Shown: positions 28,279-36,451 of the stretch, piece by piece
How the letters are laid out: each line of letters opens with the position of its first letter
How positions within the stretch are numbered: the first letter of the stretch is position 1
Position numbers and translations under genes: made by a program
Origin: a virus
Strand: one strand, 5' to 3'
Virus record (IMG/VR): IMGVR_UViG_3300009151_000053
Location: 18,213 to 82,212 of that record
Length of the DNA: 64,000 bases
The notes under the pieces: generated by a model
The model's input: only the letters and a program-made list of their open reading frames with translations
What the model was told of the DNA's origin: nothing
Database searches by the model: none

Positions 28279-28932
28279 ATGTTAGTACAAAAACAAGTAG
28301 GACCAGTGACTACAACTTCATCTTTGGCTGCTGGTGCCGCAATCAACGGTCGTCTTGGAAACATGGGTGAGGATATCGTATCCGAACTGCACGGTCGTTA
28401 TTATGAAACAACTTATCGTCGTGCAATGTTCACTGGTGCTACTCAGGCTGTCATCGCAACTGCTACTGTTGCAGGTCCAACTGCTTCAACGACTGGCGTT
28501 CCTGTGTTGTATAATCCAATCGGTAACGTCAACAACGTGATTATTACAAAGGTAGGCGTAGGCTTTGTTCTAACCCCAGCCGCTCCTCTTGTATATGGTA
28601 TTGCTACCGGTTACAATGGTGCCACTGCCGTTTCTGGTACTTTAACTTCTGTAACCCCTAAGAACCGTTTCATCGGTCTTGGTGCCGCTCCAACTGCCGC
28701 GATGTATTTCTCGGCTGCTATCACTCTTCCAACTGCACCAACTGCTGATATTATCTTGGGCGTTGTTGATCAAGGTGCTGTCACAGTCTCTTCAGTTGGA
28801 CCAGCCTCGATGGTCGATCTTGAAGGAAGCATCATTCTTCCTCCAGGTGCGTATGCGACTATTTACACTTCAGCCGTAATGGTTGCTTCTTCGTTGCTCG
28901 CTTCGTTCCAGTGGGAAGAAGTTCCTATCTAA
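28279..28932 (+). CDS. Small virion protein, SELHGRYYET family, copy 1
   Basis: A 217-residue protein with a GEDIVSELHGRYYETTYRRA N-terminal motif and a C-terminus VDLEGSIILPPGAYATIYTS followed by SFQWEEVPI. Both ends are nearly the same in the 208-residue protein at 39587, while the middle differs. The fold looks like a single beta sandwich, suggesting an oligomeric decoration or fibre-tip protein. AAAGGAG precedes the start. A strong terminator follows the stop, so it is likely made in quantity. Confidence 0.55.
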   Translation: MLVQKQVGPVTTTSSLAAGAAINGRLGNMGEDIVSELHGRYYETTYRRAMFTGATQAVIATATVAGPTASTTGVPVLYNPIGNVNNVIITKVGVGFVLTPAAPLVYGIATGYNGATAVSGTLTSVTPKNRFIGLGAAPTAAMYFSAAITLPTAPTADIILGVVDQGAVTVSSVGPASMVDLEGSIILPPGAYATIYTSAVMVASSLLASFQWEEVPI

Positions 28933-28944
28933 GTATTGCTTAAG

Positions 28945-28974
28945 ATATGGGGGATTTATTCCCCCATATTTTTT
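28945..28974 (+). terminator. Intrinsic terminator
   Basis: A perfect nine-pair stem (ATATGGGGG/CCCCCATAT) with a seven-base loop is followed by a short T run. It lies 12 bases after the stop of the SELHGRYYET copy 1 gene and separates it from the next fibre block. Confidence 0.85.
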
Positions 28975-28975
28975 A

Positions 28976-29015
28976 TCTCTGTACAATCATAACTAAATAA
29001 TAGTTGCAACAGAGA
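28976..29015 (+). promoter_or_regulatory. Nested inverted repeats in the leader of the 410-residue gene
   Basis: TCTCTGT (28976-28982) pairs with ACAGAGA (29009-29015), enclosing AACTA/TAGTT (28991-28995 and 29001-29005). The outer 3' arm covers the GAGA-type ribosome site of the gene at 29024, so pairing could limit its translation. Confidence 0.25.
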
Positions 29016-29023
29016 AAGTTAAA

Positions 29024-30256
29024 ATGAACACGAGTATTATATACGTTTCATCCAATACAGACCCTCAGTCAATAGATTCTATATCTTTGGCTGAGGTTCA
29101 CTCTGTCCAGTACACAATACAAGCATCCACAAATACTGGTATCAGTGTTTCTAAATGCCAAGTTACTCATGATGGTGTTACGATTGGTGATATTCAAAGA
29201 GGATATACACTTAACAATGGTGCACCTCTAGAATATTCAACTGACATTACCAACTATTCTGGTAGATTAATGGTAACTCCATCTGCTAACGTCACTACAT
29301 TTAAGATTCAAAAAGAAACTATTGAATGTAACGTCTATTCAGAGAACACACAAAGCGGAAGAATGATCAAGGCTACTGAAGGCTTTGCTGTTGATTATGT
29401 TTCATCTCTAAACAATGCTACAGTTAGACAAATCAACAACAATCAATATGTATCACCAACAACATTTGTTACAGCAGGAACTCTTGGTCCTATTGCAACT
29501 AAGAATGAACTGTTTCTGAATACAACATTTGCTGATAACTCTGCATGGATTCCTTACAATGATAGTGTTCTGGTTGTTGATAATGGTTACGGATCAATAA
29601 CTAGTTATAACAATATTAACAACTTCTACTATCAAGCAATAGATGTTGTTCCTGGTAGAAACTACAGAGTCTCTGGTACTGGCTACACGACTAATGATGG
29701 GACTGTTCGTATTGGTTCTTCATTGGAGTTAGATGATTATGCTATATACTCGTTAACAAGAACTGATGCTACATTTGATATTCTGTTCTCACCTAAAGTC
29801 AATAGAATATATGTTTCTGTTGGTCATGGATCAGAAGGAACAACTACAACTGTTAGCAATATGTCTTTTAAGGAATCTGTACCGTTTCATACATACAATC
29901 AGACTCAAGGAACGTTTTATCTAAAGTTTAACTCTATAACTGCTGGAACAACATTAGCAACGTTTACTGCTACTGATACTCTAACAAGAACTATTAGTAT
30001 ATCATTAGGGAACAATCTCATTATAACCGAAGATCAAACGGATGTCAATAGCGGAACCCAACTTTCTGTAAATAAACTTGCTTTTTCTTATTCAGAAGCA
30101 GGGATCATTTCTTCGTTGAATGGTGCTCCTGTTGTTCAGGCTGATGCATCAATCGTTGACAATATGAAGACGCTGTATTTTGCCACTCTTCCATTAGAGT
30201 TTGCTTATGTGTCTGATGTTCTGGCTAACTCACAACTGATAGCGATGACGACGTAA
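29024..30256 (+). CDS. Putative appendage protein with internal carbohydrate-binding-like domain
   Basis: A 410-residue protein, not recognised as a whole. The N-terminal 110 residues (IIYVSSNTDPQSIDSISL, VQYTIQASTNTGISVSKCQV) form an Ig-like pattern seen in phage structural proteins. The middle (ELFLNTTFADNSAWIPYNDS to FDILFSPKVNRIYVSVGHG) resembles the jelly-roll carbohydrate-binding layout: a conserved start NTTFADNSAW, paired Tyr residues, and GRNYRVSGTGY. The C-terminus is beta-rich. The stop overlaps the next start (TAATG), so it is coupled to collagen-like fibre 3. An adhesin role fits the context but is inferred. Confidence 0.45.
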   Translation: MNTSIIYVSSNTDPQSIDSISLAEVHSVQYTIQASTNTGISVSKCQVTHDGVTIGDIQRGYTLNNGAPLEYSTDITNYSGRLMVTPSANVTTFKIQKETIECNVYSENTQSGRMIKATEGFAVDYVSSLNNATVRQINNNQYVSPTTFVTAGTLGPIATKNELFLNTTFADNSAWIPYNDSVLVVDNGYGSITSYNNINNFYYQAIDVVPGRNYRVSGTGYTTNDGTVRIGSSLELDDYAIYSLTRTDATFDILFSPKVNRIYVSVGHGSEGTTTTVSNMSFKESVPFHTYNQTQGTFYLKFNSITAGTTLATFTATDTLTRTISISLGNNLIITEDQTDVNSGTQLSVNKLAFSYSEAGIISSLNGAPVVQADASIVDNMKTLYFATLPLEFAYVSDVLANSQLIAMTT

Positions 30257-31590
30257 TGACCAAGAGAACAGAGTTCTTTTTAAATAATATTTCTGTTAAA
30301 GGCATTATGGCTAATGGTTATATCGGCTCTGCTGGTCAAGCGTTGTTGTCTAATGGTACATCAACCTATTGGGGTGCTGGTGGTGGTTATGCCGGATCAC
30401 AAGGATATACTGGCTCTTCTGGTGCTTATGCAGGGCTTGGCTATACTGGTTCTCAAGGTTATACCGGATCATTTGGTTATACAGGCTCTCAAGGTGATAT
30501 AGGTTATACAGGCTCGCGTGGCTATACTGGTTCTCAAGGTTATACCGGATCATTTGGTTATACCGGATCATTCGGTTACACTGGATCATTTGGCTACACT
30601 GGTTCTTTTGGTTACACTGGATCATTTGGCTATACAGGTTCTTTTGGTTATACCGGATCATTCGGTTACACTGGTTCTTTTGGTTACACTGGTTCTTTTG
30701 GTTACACTGGATCAAGAGGAATAACATATACAGGAATAACTCCACCTGCATCTGCTATTAATGGTGATACTTGGTGGAATCCAGCCACAGGCAATAGATA
30801 TGTTTATTATCAAGATATTGATACCGCTCAATGGGTACAAGATTCTGCTGTAGGTCCTGCTGGTATTACAGGCTATACAGGTTCATTTGGATATACAGGC
30901 TCGCGTGGCTACACTGGTTCTCAAGGTTATACTGGTTCTTCTGGTGCATATGCTGCACTAGGATATACAGGATCGTTAGGATATACTGGGTCGCTAGGAT
31001 ATACAGGTTCAATCGGCTATACTGGTTCTCAAGGTGTTATTGGTTATACAGGTTCATTTGGTTACACGGGCTCAATCGGCTATACTGGCTCTCAAGGTGT
31101 TATTGGTTATACAGGTTCATTTGGTTACACGGGCTCGTTTGGTTACACAGGATCGTTTGGTTACACAGGTTCAATCGGCTATACTGGCTCTCAAGGTGTT
31201 ATTGGTTATACGGGATCGTTTGGCTACACAGGTTCGTCTGGCGCATATGCTGCTATTGGATATACTGGTTCTGGTGGCAATTCTCCAGCACAGTTTAAAT
31301 CTTCTGCATACACGCTTGCTTTCGGTGACGTGATCGCTGCAAATACCTATACAGCCGCATTTTCTCTAAGTCTTCCTGCTTCACCGACAACTGGACAACC
31401 ACCAATAACTATTTTTGATGGTGGTGCTAATGCAACTTTTGCTGGATTTGCCACAAACAACTTGACGGTACTTCGTAATGGAAGCGTTACGATTAATGGT
31501 GTGGCTGATGATGTCTTTTTTGCAGAAAGTGGAATGTCTGTGAAACTTGAATATATGACTGGTGGATGGAGAATGCGAAATGGCGGTTAA
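30256..31590 (+). CDS. Collagen-like fibre protein 3 (cassette A shaft)
   Basis: A 444-residue protein. The N-terminus (TEFFLNNISVKGIMANGYIG, SAGQALLSNGTSTYWGAGG) differs from the other collagen-like fibres. Two GYTGS blocks (30388-30720 and 30868-31275) flank a 45-residue island with GDTWWNPATGNRYVYYQDID and AQWVQDSAVGPAG. The same island is found in the genes at 33424, 36452 and 38643. The C-terminal 100 residues (AQFKSSAYTLAFGD, SLPASPTTGQPPITIFDGG, NLTVLRNGS, GGWRMRNGG) are a beta cap shared with the 33424 gene. The stop lies 11 bases inside the glycine-rich tip gene that follows, implying coupled synthesis of shaft and tip. Confidence 0.7.
   Translation: MTKRTEFFLNNISVKGIMANGYIGSAGQALLSNGTSTYWGAGGGYAGSQGYTGSSGAYAGLGYTGSQGYTGSFGYTGSQGDIGYTGSRGYTGSQGYTGSFGYTGSFGYTGSFGYTGSFGYTGSFGYTGSFGYTGSFGYTGSFGYTGSFGYTGSRGITYTGITPPASAINGDTWWNPATGNRYVYYQDIDTAQWVQDSAVGPAGITGYTGSFGYTGSRGYTGSQGYTGSSGAYAALGYTGSLGYTGSLGYTGSIGYTGSQGVIGYTGSFGYTGSIGYTGSQGVIGYTGSFGYTGSFGYTGSFGYTGSIGYTGSQGVIGYTGSFGYTGSSGAYAAIGYTGSGGNSPAQFKSSAYTLAFGDVIAANTYTAAFSLSLPASPTTGQPPITIFDGGANATFAGFATNNLTVLRNGSVTINGVADDVFFAESGMSVKLEYMTGGWRMRNGG
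30388..31275 (+). repeat. GYTGS repeats interrupted by a WW-type island
   Basis: Two blocks (30388-30720 and 30868-31275) of 18-base units, mostly GYTGSF in the first and GYTGS(L/I/QGVI) in the second. Codons for Tyr, Thr, Gly and Ser vary from unit to unit. Confidence 0.85.
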
Positions 31591-32269
31591 TGCATCAACT
31601 TTATTATTTACTGGTAAAGGCACTGCTCGTTTATTAGATAGACAAGTTTTTACATCTTCTGGCACTTGGACCAAACCTGCTAATGGCGCTGGCAATATTG
31701 CTGCTGGAGTAGGAAAGATTGTTAAGGTTTGGTTGATTGGTGGGGGTGGCGCTGGTTCTTATTATTACCAAAACGTTGCTACTGGTGGCGGCGGTGGTGG
31801 ATTGACTGAAAAATATATAGATGTAATTGAATGTGCAGCAACTGTGACAGTTACGATTGGCGCTGGTGGGGCTTCTAGTCTTCTAAATGGCGGAGACACT
31901 ACATTTGGAACTTTAGGTCGTGCTGGTGGTGGTAGAGGCGGTCAAAGTCATTATACAGGCGGTCCTGGTGGTGGCGGTACTTATCCAGGAGGAGAAGGTG
32001 GTTCGTGGTTTTATGATCCGATAACGACATCTTATATTTCTGCTAGTGGTCAATCTGGAGGTGGTGCAGGTGGTGGCGCGGGCGGCGGAGTTAACACTGC
32101 AAAAGGCGGCGATGGCGCTGGAATATATGGTGTTGATTATGGTCCAGGTGCTGGAGGCGATAATGGCGCTACTGGTAAACTTTATGGCGGTGGTGGAAGT
32201 GTTAATATGTCAACGCTTAATGGAAACGTCGGCGCTGCTGGTGTAGCAGTTATTGAAGTTTGGGGATAA
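31580..32269 (+). CDS. Glycine-rich tip protein A1
   Basis: A 229-residue protein from ATG 31580. That start is preferred over one 18 bases upstream because the paralogue at 34976 begins with the same MAVN and the same 11-base overlap with its fibre gene. It has LLDRQVFTSSGTWTKPANGA, then KIVKVWLIGGGGAGS, then many GGGG, GGPGGGG and GGDG runs, and ends GVAVIEVWG. The WTKP..G..VKVWLIGGGG opening and VIEVWG end are the signature of phage glycine-rich fibre-tip domains, analogous in style to T4-like gp38 adhesins with polyglycine helices. It is the probable receptor-contacting tip of fibre 3. Confidence 0.7.
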   Translation: MAVNASTLLFTGKGTARLLDRQVFTSSGTWTKPANGAGNIAAGVGKIVKVWLIGGGGAGSYYYQNVATGGGGGGLTEKYIDVIECAATVTVTIGAGGASSLLNGGDTTFGTLGRAGGGRGGQSHYTGGPGGGGTYPGGEGGSWFYDPITTSYISASGQSGGGAGGGAGGGVNTAKGGDGAGIYGVDYGPGAGGDNGATGKLYGGGGSVNMSTLNGNVGAAGVAVIEVWG

Positions 32270-32275
32270 ATAATA

Positions 32276-32992
32276 ATGTCAACTAATGCATCAATTTTAT
32301 TAACTGCTGGCGCTGGTGGGGGCGTTGCTCGTCTATTGGATAGACAAATATTTACTACAAACGGCACTTGGACAAAGCCAGCAAACAATGCAGGTAATAT
32401 TGCTTCTGGTGTTGGTAAACTTGTAAAGATTTGGTTAATAGGCGCAGGTGGATCGGGATCAGTAGTTGGGACTGCTGGCGCTACATCTGCTGGTGGCGGT
32501 GGCGGCGGGTTAACACAAAAGTTTATAGATATCAGTGAATGTGGCGCTACAGTCTCTGTTACAATTGGTGCTGGTGGAACTGCATCAGGTAATAATGGTG
32601 GAGACACTACATTTGGAACTTTAGGTCGTGCTGGTGGCGGTAAGGGTGCAATAAGCACAAAAGAAGGTGGTCCTGGAGGCGGAGGTACGTTTCCTGGCGG
32701 TGCTGGTGGATCGTGGTTTTTAAATCCTATAAATTCAATTTATAATGGAATGAATGGTAAATCTGGTGGTGGTGCTGGTGGGGGTTCTGGCATGGGACAA
32801 AATGTTGGCAAAGGCGGAGATAGTTCTGGGATTGTCGGGTCTGATTATGGTCCCGGCGCTGGTGGTGGCACTTCTGGCGCTGGTAATAATGGAAATCTTT
32901 ATGGCGGTGGTGGTTCTGGTGGCACTTCTGCTAATAGTAATAATGGATTTACTGGTGCTGCTGGTGTAGCAGTTATTGAAGTTTGGGGATAA
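32276..32992 (+). CDS. Glycine-rich tip protein A2 (tandem paralogue)
   Basis: A 238-residue paralogue of the preceding gene, in the same orientation six bases downstream. The framework is conserved (RLLDRQIFTTNGTWTKPANN, IASGVGKLVKIWLIGAGGSG, GGDTTFGTLGRAGGGKG, AAGVAVIEVWG). The glycine-run lengths and loop residues between them differ, as expected if the loops determine receptor choice. It has no fibre shaft of its own, so it may swap with A1 on the same shaft or be a spare specificity gene. Confidence 0.7.
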   Translation: MSTNASILLTAGAGGGVARLLDRQIFTTNGTWTKPANNAGNIASGVGKLVKIWLIGAGGSGSVVGTAGATSAGGGGGGLTQKFIDISECGATVSVTIGAGGTASGNNGGDTTFGTLGRAGGGKGAISTKEGGPGGGGTFPGGAGGSWFLNPINSIYNGMNGKSGGGAGGGSGMGQNVGKGGDSSGIVGSDYGPGAGGGTSGAGNNGNLYGGGGSGGTSANSNNGFTGAAGVAVIEVWG

Positions 32993-33003
32993 GGAGAAAT
33001 CAA

Positions 33004-33420
33004 ATGAGACACGCGATTATAAAAGACAGTATTGTTATAAATGTAGCATTATGGGATGGAGAGACTGAATGGACATCTCCTGAAGGCACTACAGTTGTGT
33101 CTTGTCCAGATGATGCTGGTCCAAATTGGTTATATGATGGTGTTAACTTTACTGCACCACCACATCTAGAAAATATTATTACAGAAGCGCCTTTACAAAA
33201 GATAGATTTTTTAAGATTATTCACACAGGAAGAAAGAATTGCAATCAAAGAAGCAGCAAAAACAAATGCTGTTGTTGAAGATTATCAGTATATGCTTGAC
33301 AACTCTACAATTGTTTTATTAAGCGATCCAGATATTCAAACGGGCATTCCTATGTTAGAATCAGCAGGATTGATCGGCATAGGACGTGCTGCACAGATTC
33401 TTTCGGGGGTTAAACCTTAA
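33004..33420 (+). CDS. Small fibre-accessory protein, cassette A copy
   Basis: A 138-residue protein from ATG 33004. AAGGAGA eight bases upstream decides this start over one 21 bases earlier that overlaps the tip gene. The N-terminus MRHAIIKDSIVINVALWDGE, followed by TEWTSPEGT and GPNWLYDGVNFTAP, is the DG..W..P pattern of proteins encoded just after phage fibre genes. These act as fibre assembly chaperones or small C-terminal caps. The C-terminal half is helical (LRLFTQEERIAIKEAAKTN, VVEDYQYMLDN, SAGLIGIGRAAQIL). A paralogue lies at 35776 in the second cassette. Chaperone activity is inferred from position. Confidence 0.6.
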   Translation: MRHAIIKDSIVINVALWDGETEWTSPEGTTVVSCPDDAGPNWLYDGVNFTAPPHLENIITEAPLQKIDFLRLFTQEERIAIKEAAKTNAVVEDYQYMLDNSTIVLLSDPDIQTGIPMLESAGLIGIGRAAQILSGVKP

Positions 33421-33423
33421 TAA

Positions 33424-34986
33424 ATGGCTTTATTAGACTTTCCTGCTAGCCCAACAAACGGACAGACATATGAATCAGGTGGTACCACTTGGGCATATGA
33501 CTCTTCTATAGGTGTATGGTCTATTACATCATCTGGTTATTCTGGTTATACAGGATCACTTGGATATACTGGCTCTATTGGATATACAGGATCGTTTGGT
33601 TACACTGGCTCTCAAGGTGTTATTGGCTATACGGGATCGTTTGGTTATACAGGATCGCAGGGCGTTATTGGCTATACAGGCTCTCAAGGTGTTATTGGCT
33701 ATACAGGTTCATTCGGATACACTGGCTCATTAGGCTATACAGGTTCGTTCGGATATACTGGCTCTCAAGGTGTTATTGGGTATACAGGTTCATTTGGATA
33801 TACTGGCTCATTAGGTTATACAGGTTCATTCGGATATACTGGCTCTCAGGGTGTCATTGGTTATACAGGATCGTTTGGTTATACCGGATCACTTGGCTAT
33901 ACAGGTTCTCAAGGTGTTATTGGCTACACTGGCTCTCAAGGTGTTATTGGCTATACCGGATCACTTGGTTATACAGGTTCTCAAGGTGATTTTGGCTATA
34001 CAGGTTCACTTGGTTACACTGGCTCTCAAGGTGTTATTGGTTATACCGGATCACTTGGTTATACAGGTTCTCAAGGCGATTTTGGCTATACAGGTTCACT
34101 TGGATATTCCGGTTCTCAAGGCTACACAGGTTCTTCTGGTGCATATGCTGGTATGGGCTATACTGGTTCTGGAGGATATACAGGATCAAGAGGAACTGAT
34201 GGTGTTATCGGTTATAATGGATCGACTGGATACACTGGTTCTGCTGGTGCTGGTTATACTGGTTCTAGAGGCTACACCTATACGGGTTCAACTCCTCCAG
34301 TGTCTGCTATTTCTGGTGACACTTGGTGGGACACTGAAACTGGTAATAGATATGTTTATTATGTTGACATTGATACAAGCCAATGGGTTCAAGATTCTGC
34401 TGTAGGTCCTGCTGGTATTATCGGTTACACAGGCTCATCTGGTGCATATGCTGCTATAGGCTATACAGGGTCTCAAGGACTATTAGGATATTCTGGACCA
34501 ATTGGTTACACAGGCTCTGCATCAACTGTTATCGGTTACACAGGCTCGTTTGGTTACACTGGTTCTATTGGCTATACTGGATCACTTGGTTACACTGGCT
34601 CTGCATCAACAGTTATCGGATATACAGGCTCTATCGGTTATACAGGATCATTAGGATATGCTGGATCAGCAGGAAGAACTCCAGCACAACTTAAGACTTC
34701 AGCATACACAGCGGTAGCAGGTGATGTACTTGCTGCGAATACATATACAGCAGCATTTAACATAAGTCTTCCTGCATCACCAACAGTTGGACAAGTTCCA
34801 ATAGTGATTTTTGATGGTGGTGCTAATAGCACATTTAATGGGTTTGCTACGAACAACTTAACAGTTCTTCGCAATAGTGGTGCTACGATTAATGGTGTTG
34901 CTGATGATGTGTATATGGCATTGAAGGGACAATCAGCGATATTTGAATATATGGCAAGCGGATGGAGAGTAAGAAATGGCGGTTAA
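33424..34986 (+). CDS. Collagen-like fibre protein 4 (cassette B shaft)
   Basis: A 520-residue protein. The N-terminal 40 residues (LLDFPASPTNGQTYESGGTT, WAYDSSIGVWSI) are the LDFPSSPTNGQ module shared with the genes at 36199, 38643 and 40217. About 250 residues of GYTGS repeats (33535-34290) follow, then the GDTWWDTETGNRYVYYVDID/QWVQDSAVGPAG island, a second repeat block (34420-34668) and the same beta cap as fibre 3 (AQLKTSAYTAVAGD, IVIFDGGANSTF, WRVRNGG). It overlaps the next, glycine-rich gene by 11 bases. It has the longest collagen-like stretch in the window, so probably the longest shaft. Confidence 0.72.
   Translation: MALLDFPASPTNGQTYESGGTTWAYDSSIGVWSITSSGYSGYTGSLGYTGSIGYTGSFGYTGSQGVIGYTGSFGYTGSQGVIGYTGSQGVIGYTGSFGYTGSLGYTGSFGYTGSQGVIGYTGSFGYTGSLGYTGSFGYTGSQGVIGYTGSFGYTGSLGYTGSQGVIGYTGSQGVIGYTGSLGYTGSQGDFGYTGSLGYTGSQGVIGYTGSLGYTGSQGDFGYTGSLGYSGSQGYTGSSGAYAGMGYTGSGGYTGSRGTDGVIGYNGSTGYTGSAGAGYTGSRGYTYTGSTPPVSAISGDTWWDTETGNRYVYYVDIDTSQWVQDSAVGPAGIIGYTGSSGAYAAIGYTGSQGLLGYSGPIGYTGSASTVIGYTGSFGYTGSIGYTGSLGYTGSASTVIGYTGSIGYTGSLGYAGSAGRTPAQLKTSAYTAVAGDVLAANTYTAAFNISLPASPTVGQVPIVIFDGGANSTFNGFATNNLTVLRNSGATINGVADDVYMALKGQSAIFEYMASGWRVRNGG
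33535..34668 (+). repeat. Longest GYTGS repeat tract, with a 90-bp internal duplication
   Basis: Blocks 33535-34290 and 34420-34668 encode GYTGSF, GYTGSL and GYTGSQGVI units. A 90-base period is visible at 33961 and 34051: about 53 bases are repeated with one silent difference (GGT/GGC). Confidence 0.85.
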
Positions 34987-35764
34987 TCTAGCCACATTAG
35001 TAAATTTTGGGTCTGTTGCGGGGTTGCGATTGCTCGACCGTCAAACTCTTACTTCGTCGGGAACATGGACTAAACCAGCCGATAACGCCGGAAATGTTCT
35101 TGCTGGGATTAATAAAATATTAGTGGCAAAGGTTGTTGGCGGGGGCGGAGGCGGAAGCGGATACAATGGCGGCGGAGGAGGAGGGTATAGCGAAGAAGTT
35201 TGGGATATTTCTCAAATAGCCGCTACAGTAAGTTACACAGTGGGCGCGGCTGGTGCAGCAGGTGGCATTGGAGGCAACAGTAATTTTGGAATATATGCTT
35301 TTGCTGGAGGGGGCTTGCCTGGATATAATAGTTACGATATTGGAACAATAGCGACAACTACAGGACAAAACGCATACTTATATGCTTTTGCTTCCGCTTT
35401 TGCCACCAATTTTCAAAGCACTCAAGGTGGTAGTGGTAGGTATAAAGGTGGTGCTGGTGCTATGTTTTTGTCGCCATATTTCAGTGGCACTGGATCGTAT
35501 GCTGGTCTGATATCTATGCCAGCTACTAATAATGGTGGCGCGGGCGGTGGCGGGGCGTTCAACAATCTTTCAGGGTCTGGACAGATCGCTTCGAGTGCAG
35601 GACTTACTGCCGCTGCTAATAATGCTTCTAGCGTATATGGTCCTGGGGGCGGCGGTGACAACGGGTATGCTGGAAAATTATATGGCGGCGGTGGCGGGAC
35701 CAATTCTGGAGCATCAGGTCTTGCGGGTGCTCAAGGTGTTGTTGTAGTTGAAGTTTGGGGATAA
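34976..35764 (+). CDS. Glycine-rich tip protein B
   Basis: A 262-residue protein paralogous to A1 and A2: LRLLDRQTLTSSGTWTKPAD, INKILVAKVVGGGGGGSG, then GGGGGYSEEVWDISQIAATV, glycine runs, and GAQGVVVVEVWG at the end. The central region (YDIGTIATTTGQNAYLYAFA and neighbours) is longer and unrelated to A1/A2, so the variable surface differs. It shares the MAVN start and 11-base overlap with its shaft gene. It is probably the receptor-contacting tip of fibre 4. Confidence 0.7.
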   Translation: MAVNLATLVNFGSVAGLRLLDRQTLTSSGTWTKPADNAGNVLAGINKILVAKVVGGGGGGSGYNGGGGGGYSEEVWDISQIAATVSYTVGAAGAAGGIGGNSNFGIYAFAGGGLPGYNSYDIGTIATTTGQNAYLYAFASAFATNFQSTQGGSGRYKGGAGAMFLSPYFSGTGSYAGLISMPATNNGGAGGGGAFNNLSGSGQIASSAGLTAAANNASSVYGPGGGGDNGYAGKLYGGGGGTNSGASGLAGAQGVVVVEVWG

Positions 35765-35775
35765 GGAGAAACCAA

Positions 35776-36195
35776 ATGAGACACGCAATTATAGAAAACA
35801 ATACAGTTATAAATGTGGCATTATGGGATGGAGAGACTGAATGGACTCCCCCGGAGAATACTATCGTGGTAAGTTGTGCTGATGATGTGGGCCCAGATTG
35901 GCTATATGACGGTGTTAACTTTACTGCGCCAACGTTAAATCAAGAAAATATTATTACGGAAGTGCCATATCAAAAAATTGATTTTCTGAGACTATTTACT
36001 CAAGCGGAACGAATGGCAATCAAAGAAGCGGCCAAGACCAATCCCGTTGTAGAAGATTATCAATACATGCTCGATAATTCATCAACTATACTATTAAGCG
36101 ATCCAGATATTCAAGATGGCGTTCCTCTCTTAGAATCGGCAGGATTAATAGGAGAAGGTCGTGCTGCACAAATTCTTTCGGGGGTTAAACCATAA
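35776..36195 (+). CDS. Small fibre-accessory protein, cassette B copy
   Basis: A 139-residue paralogue of the protein at 33004, starting at ATG 35776 with the same AAGGAGA ribosome site and nearly the same leader sequence. The N-terminus (MRHAIIENNTVINVALWDGE, TEWTPPENT, GPDWLYDGVNFTAP) and the C-terminal helices (EERMAIKEAAKT-like, QYMLDNSSTILLSDPDIQDG, AAQILSGVKP) are conserved. The DNA similarity extends through the start region, which supports block duplication rather than independent capture. Confidence 0.6.
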   Translation: MRHAIIENNTVINVALWDGETEWTPPENTIVVSCADDVGPDWLYDGVNFTAPTLNQENIITEVPYQKIDFLRLFTQAERMAIKEAAKTNPVVEDYQYMLDNSSTILLSDPDIQDGVPLLESAGLIGEGRAAQILSGVKP

Positions 36196-36198
36196 ACC

Positions 36199-36423
36199 AT
36201 GGCAGATTTAAACTTTCCAGGCAGTCCAACAAATGGACAAACTTATGTATCGGGCGCGACAACTTGGGTTTATAACTCCACAAAAGGGATATGGTCAATA
36301 TCATCTTCTGGATATTCTGGTTATACAGGCTCTAAGGGTCTTGATGCATCATTCAATATTGATGGCGGGTTTCCAAATTCTACATATGGTGGAATAACAT
36401 CTATTGATGCGGGCGGTGTATAA
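36199..36423 (+). CDS. Miniature fibre protein (N-module plus cap, almost no shaft)
   Basis: A 74-residue protein made of the LDFPSSPTNGQ-type module (LNFPGSPTNGQTYVSGATTW), a single GYSGYTGSKG stretch and an IDGGFPNSTYGGITSIDAGG cap. The cap resembles the end of the fibre at 23767. It looks like a fibre gene whose collagen shaft has been deleted, or a minimal natural version. The reading frame is intact. Its stop codon lies inside a perfect late promoter box for the next gene. Confidence 0.55.
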   Translation: MADLNFPGSPTNGQTYVSGATTWVYNSTKGIWSISSSGYSGYTGSKGLDASFNIDGGFPNSTYGGITSIDAGGV

Positions 36424-36426
36424 ATA
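36419..36426 (+). promoter_or_regulatory. T4-type late promoter TATAAATA
   Basis: A perfect box overlapping the stop codon of the 74-residue gene and lying 26 bases before the start at 36452. The expected leader is very short, as at the other late boxes here. Confidence 0.55.
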
Positions 36427-36451
36427 TGACTATAAACATTAGGGCTGATCA

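Noticed and set aside
32266-32273. Late promoter GATAAATA before glycine-rich tip A2
   Set aside because: It overlaps the stop and start codons of the tip genes, leaving no room for a leader, and has a mismatch.
24061-34668. CRISPR-like regularly spaced short repeats
   Set aside because: The repeats are in-frame 18- and 27-base codon units of collagen-like genes, with no unique spacers and no cas genes.
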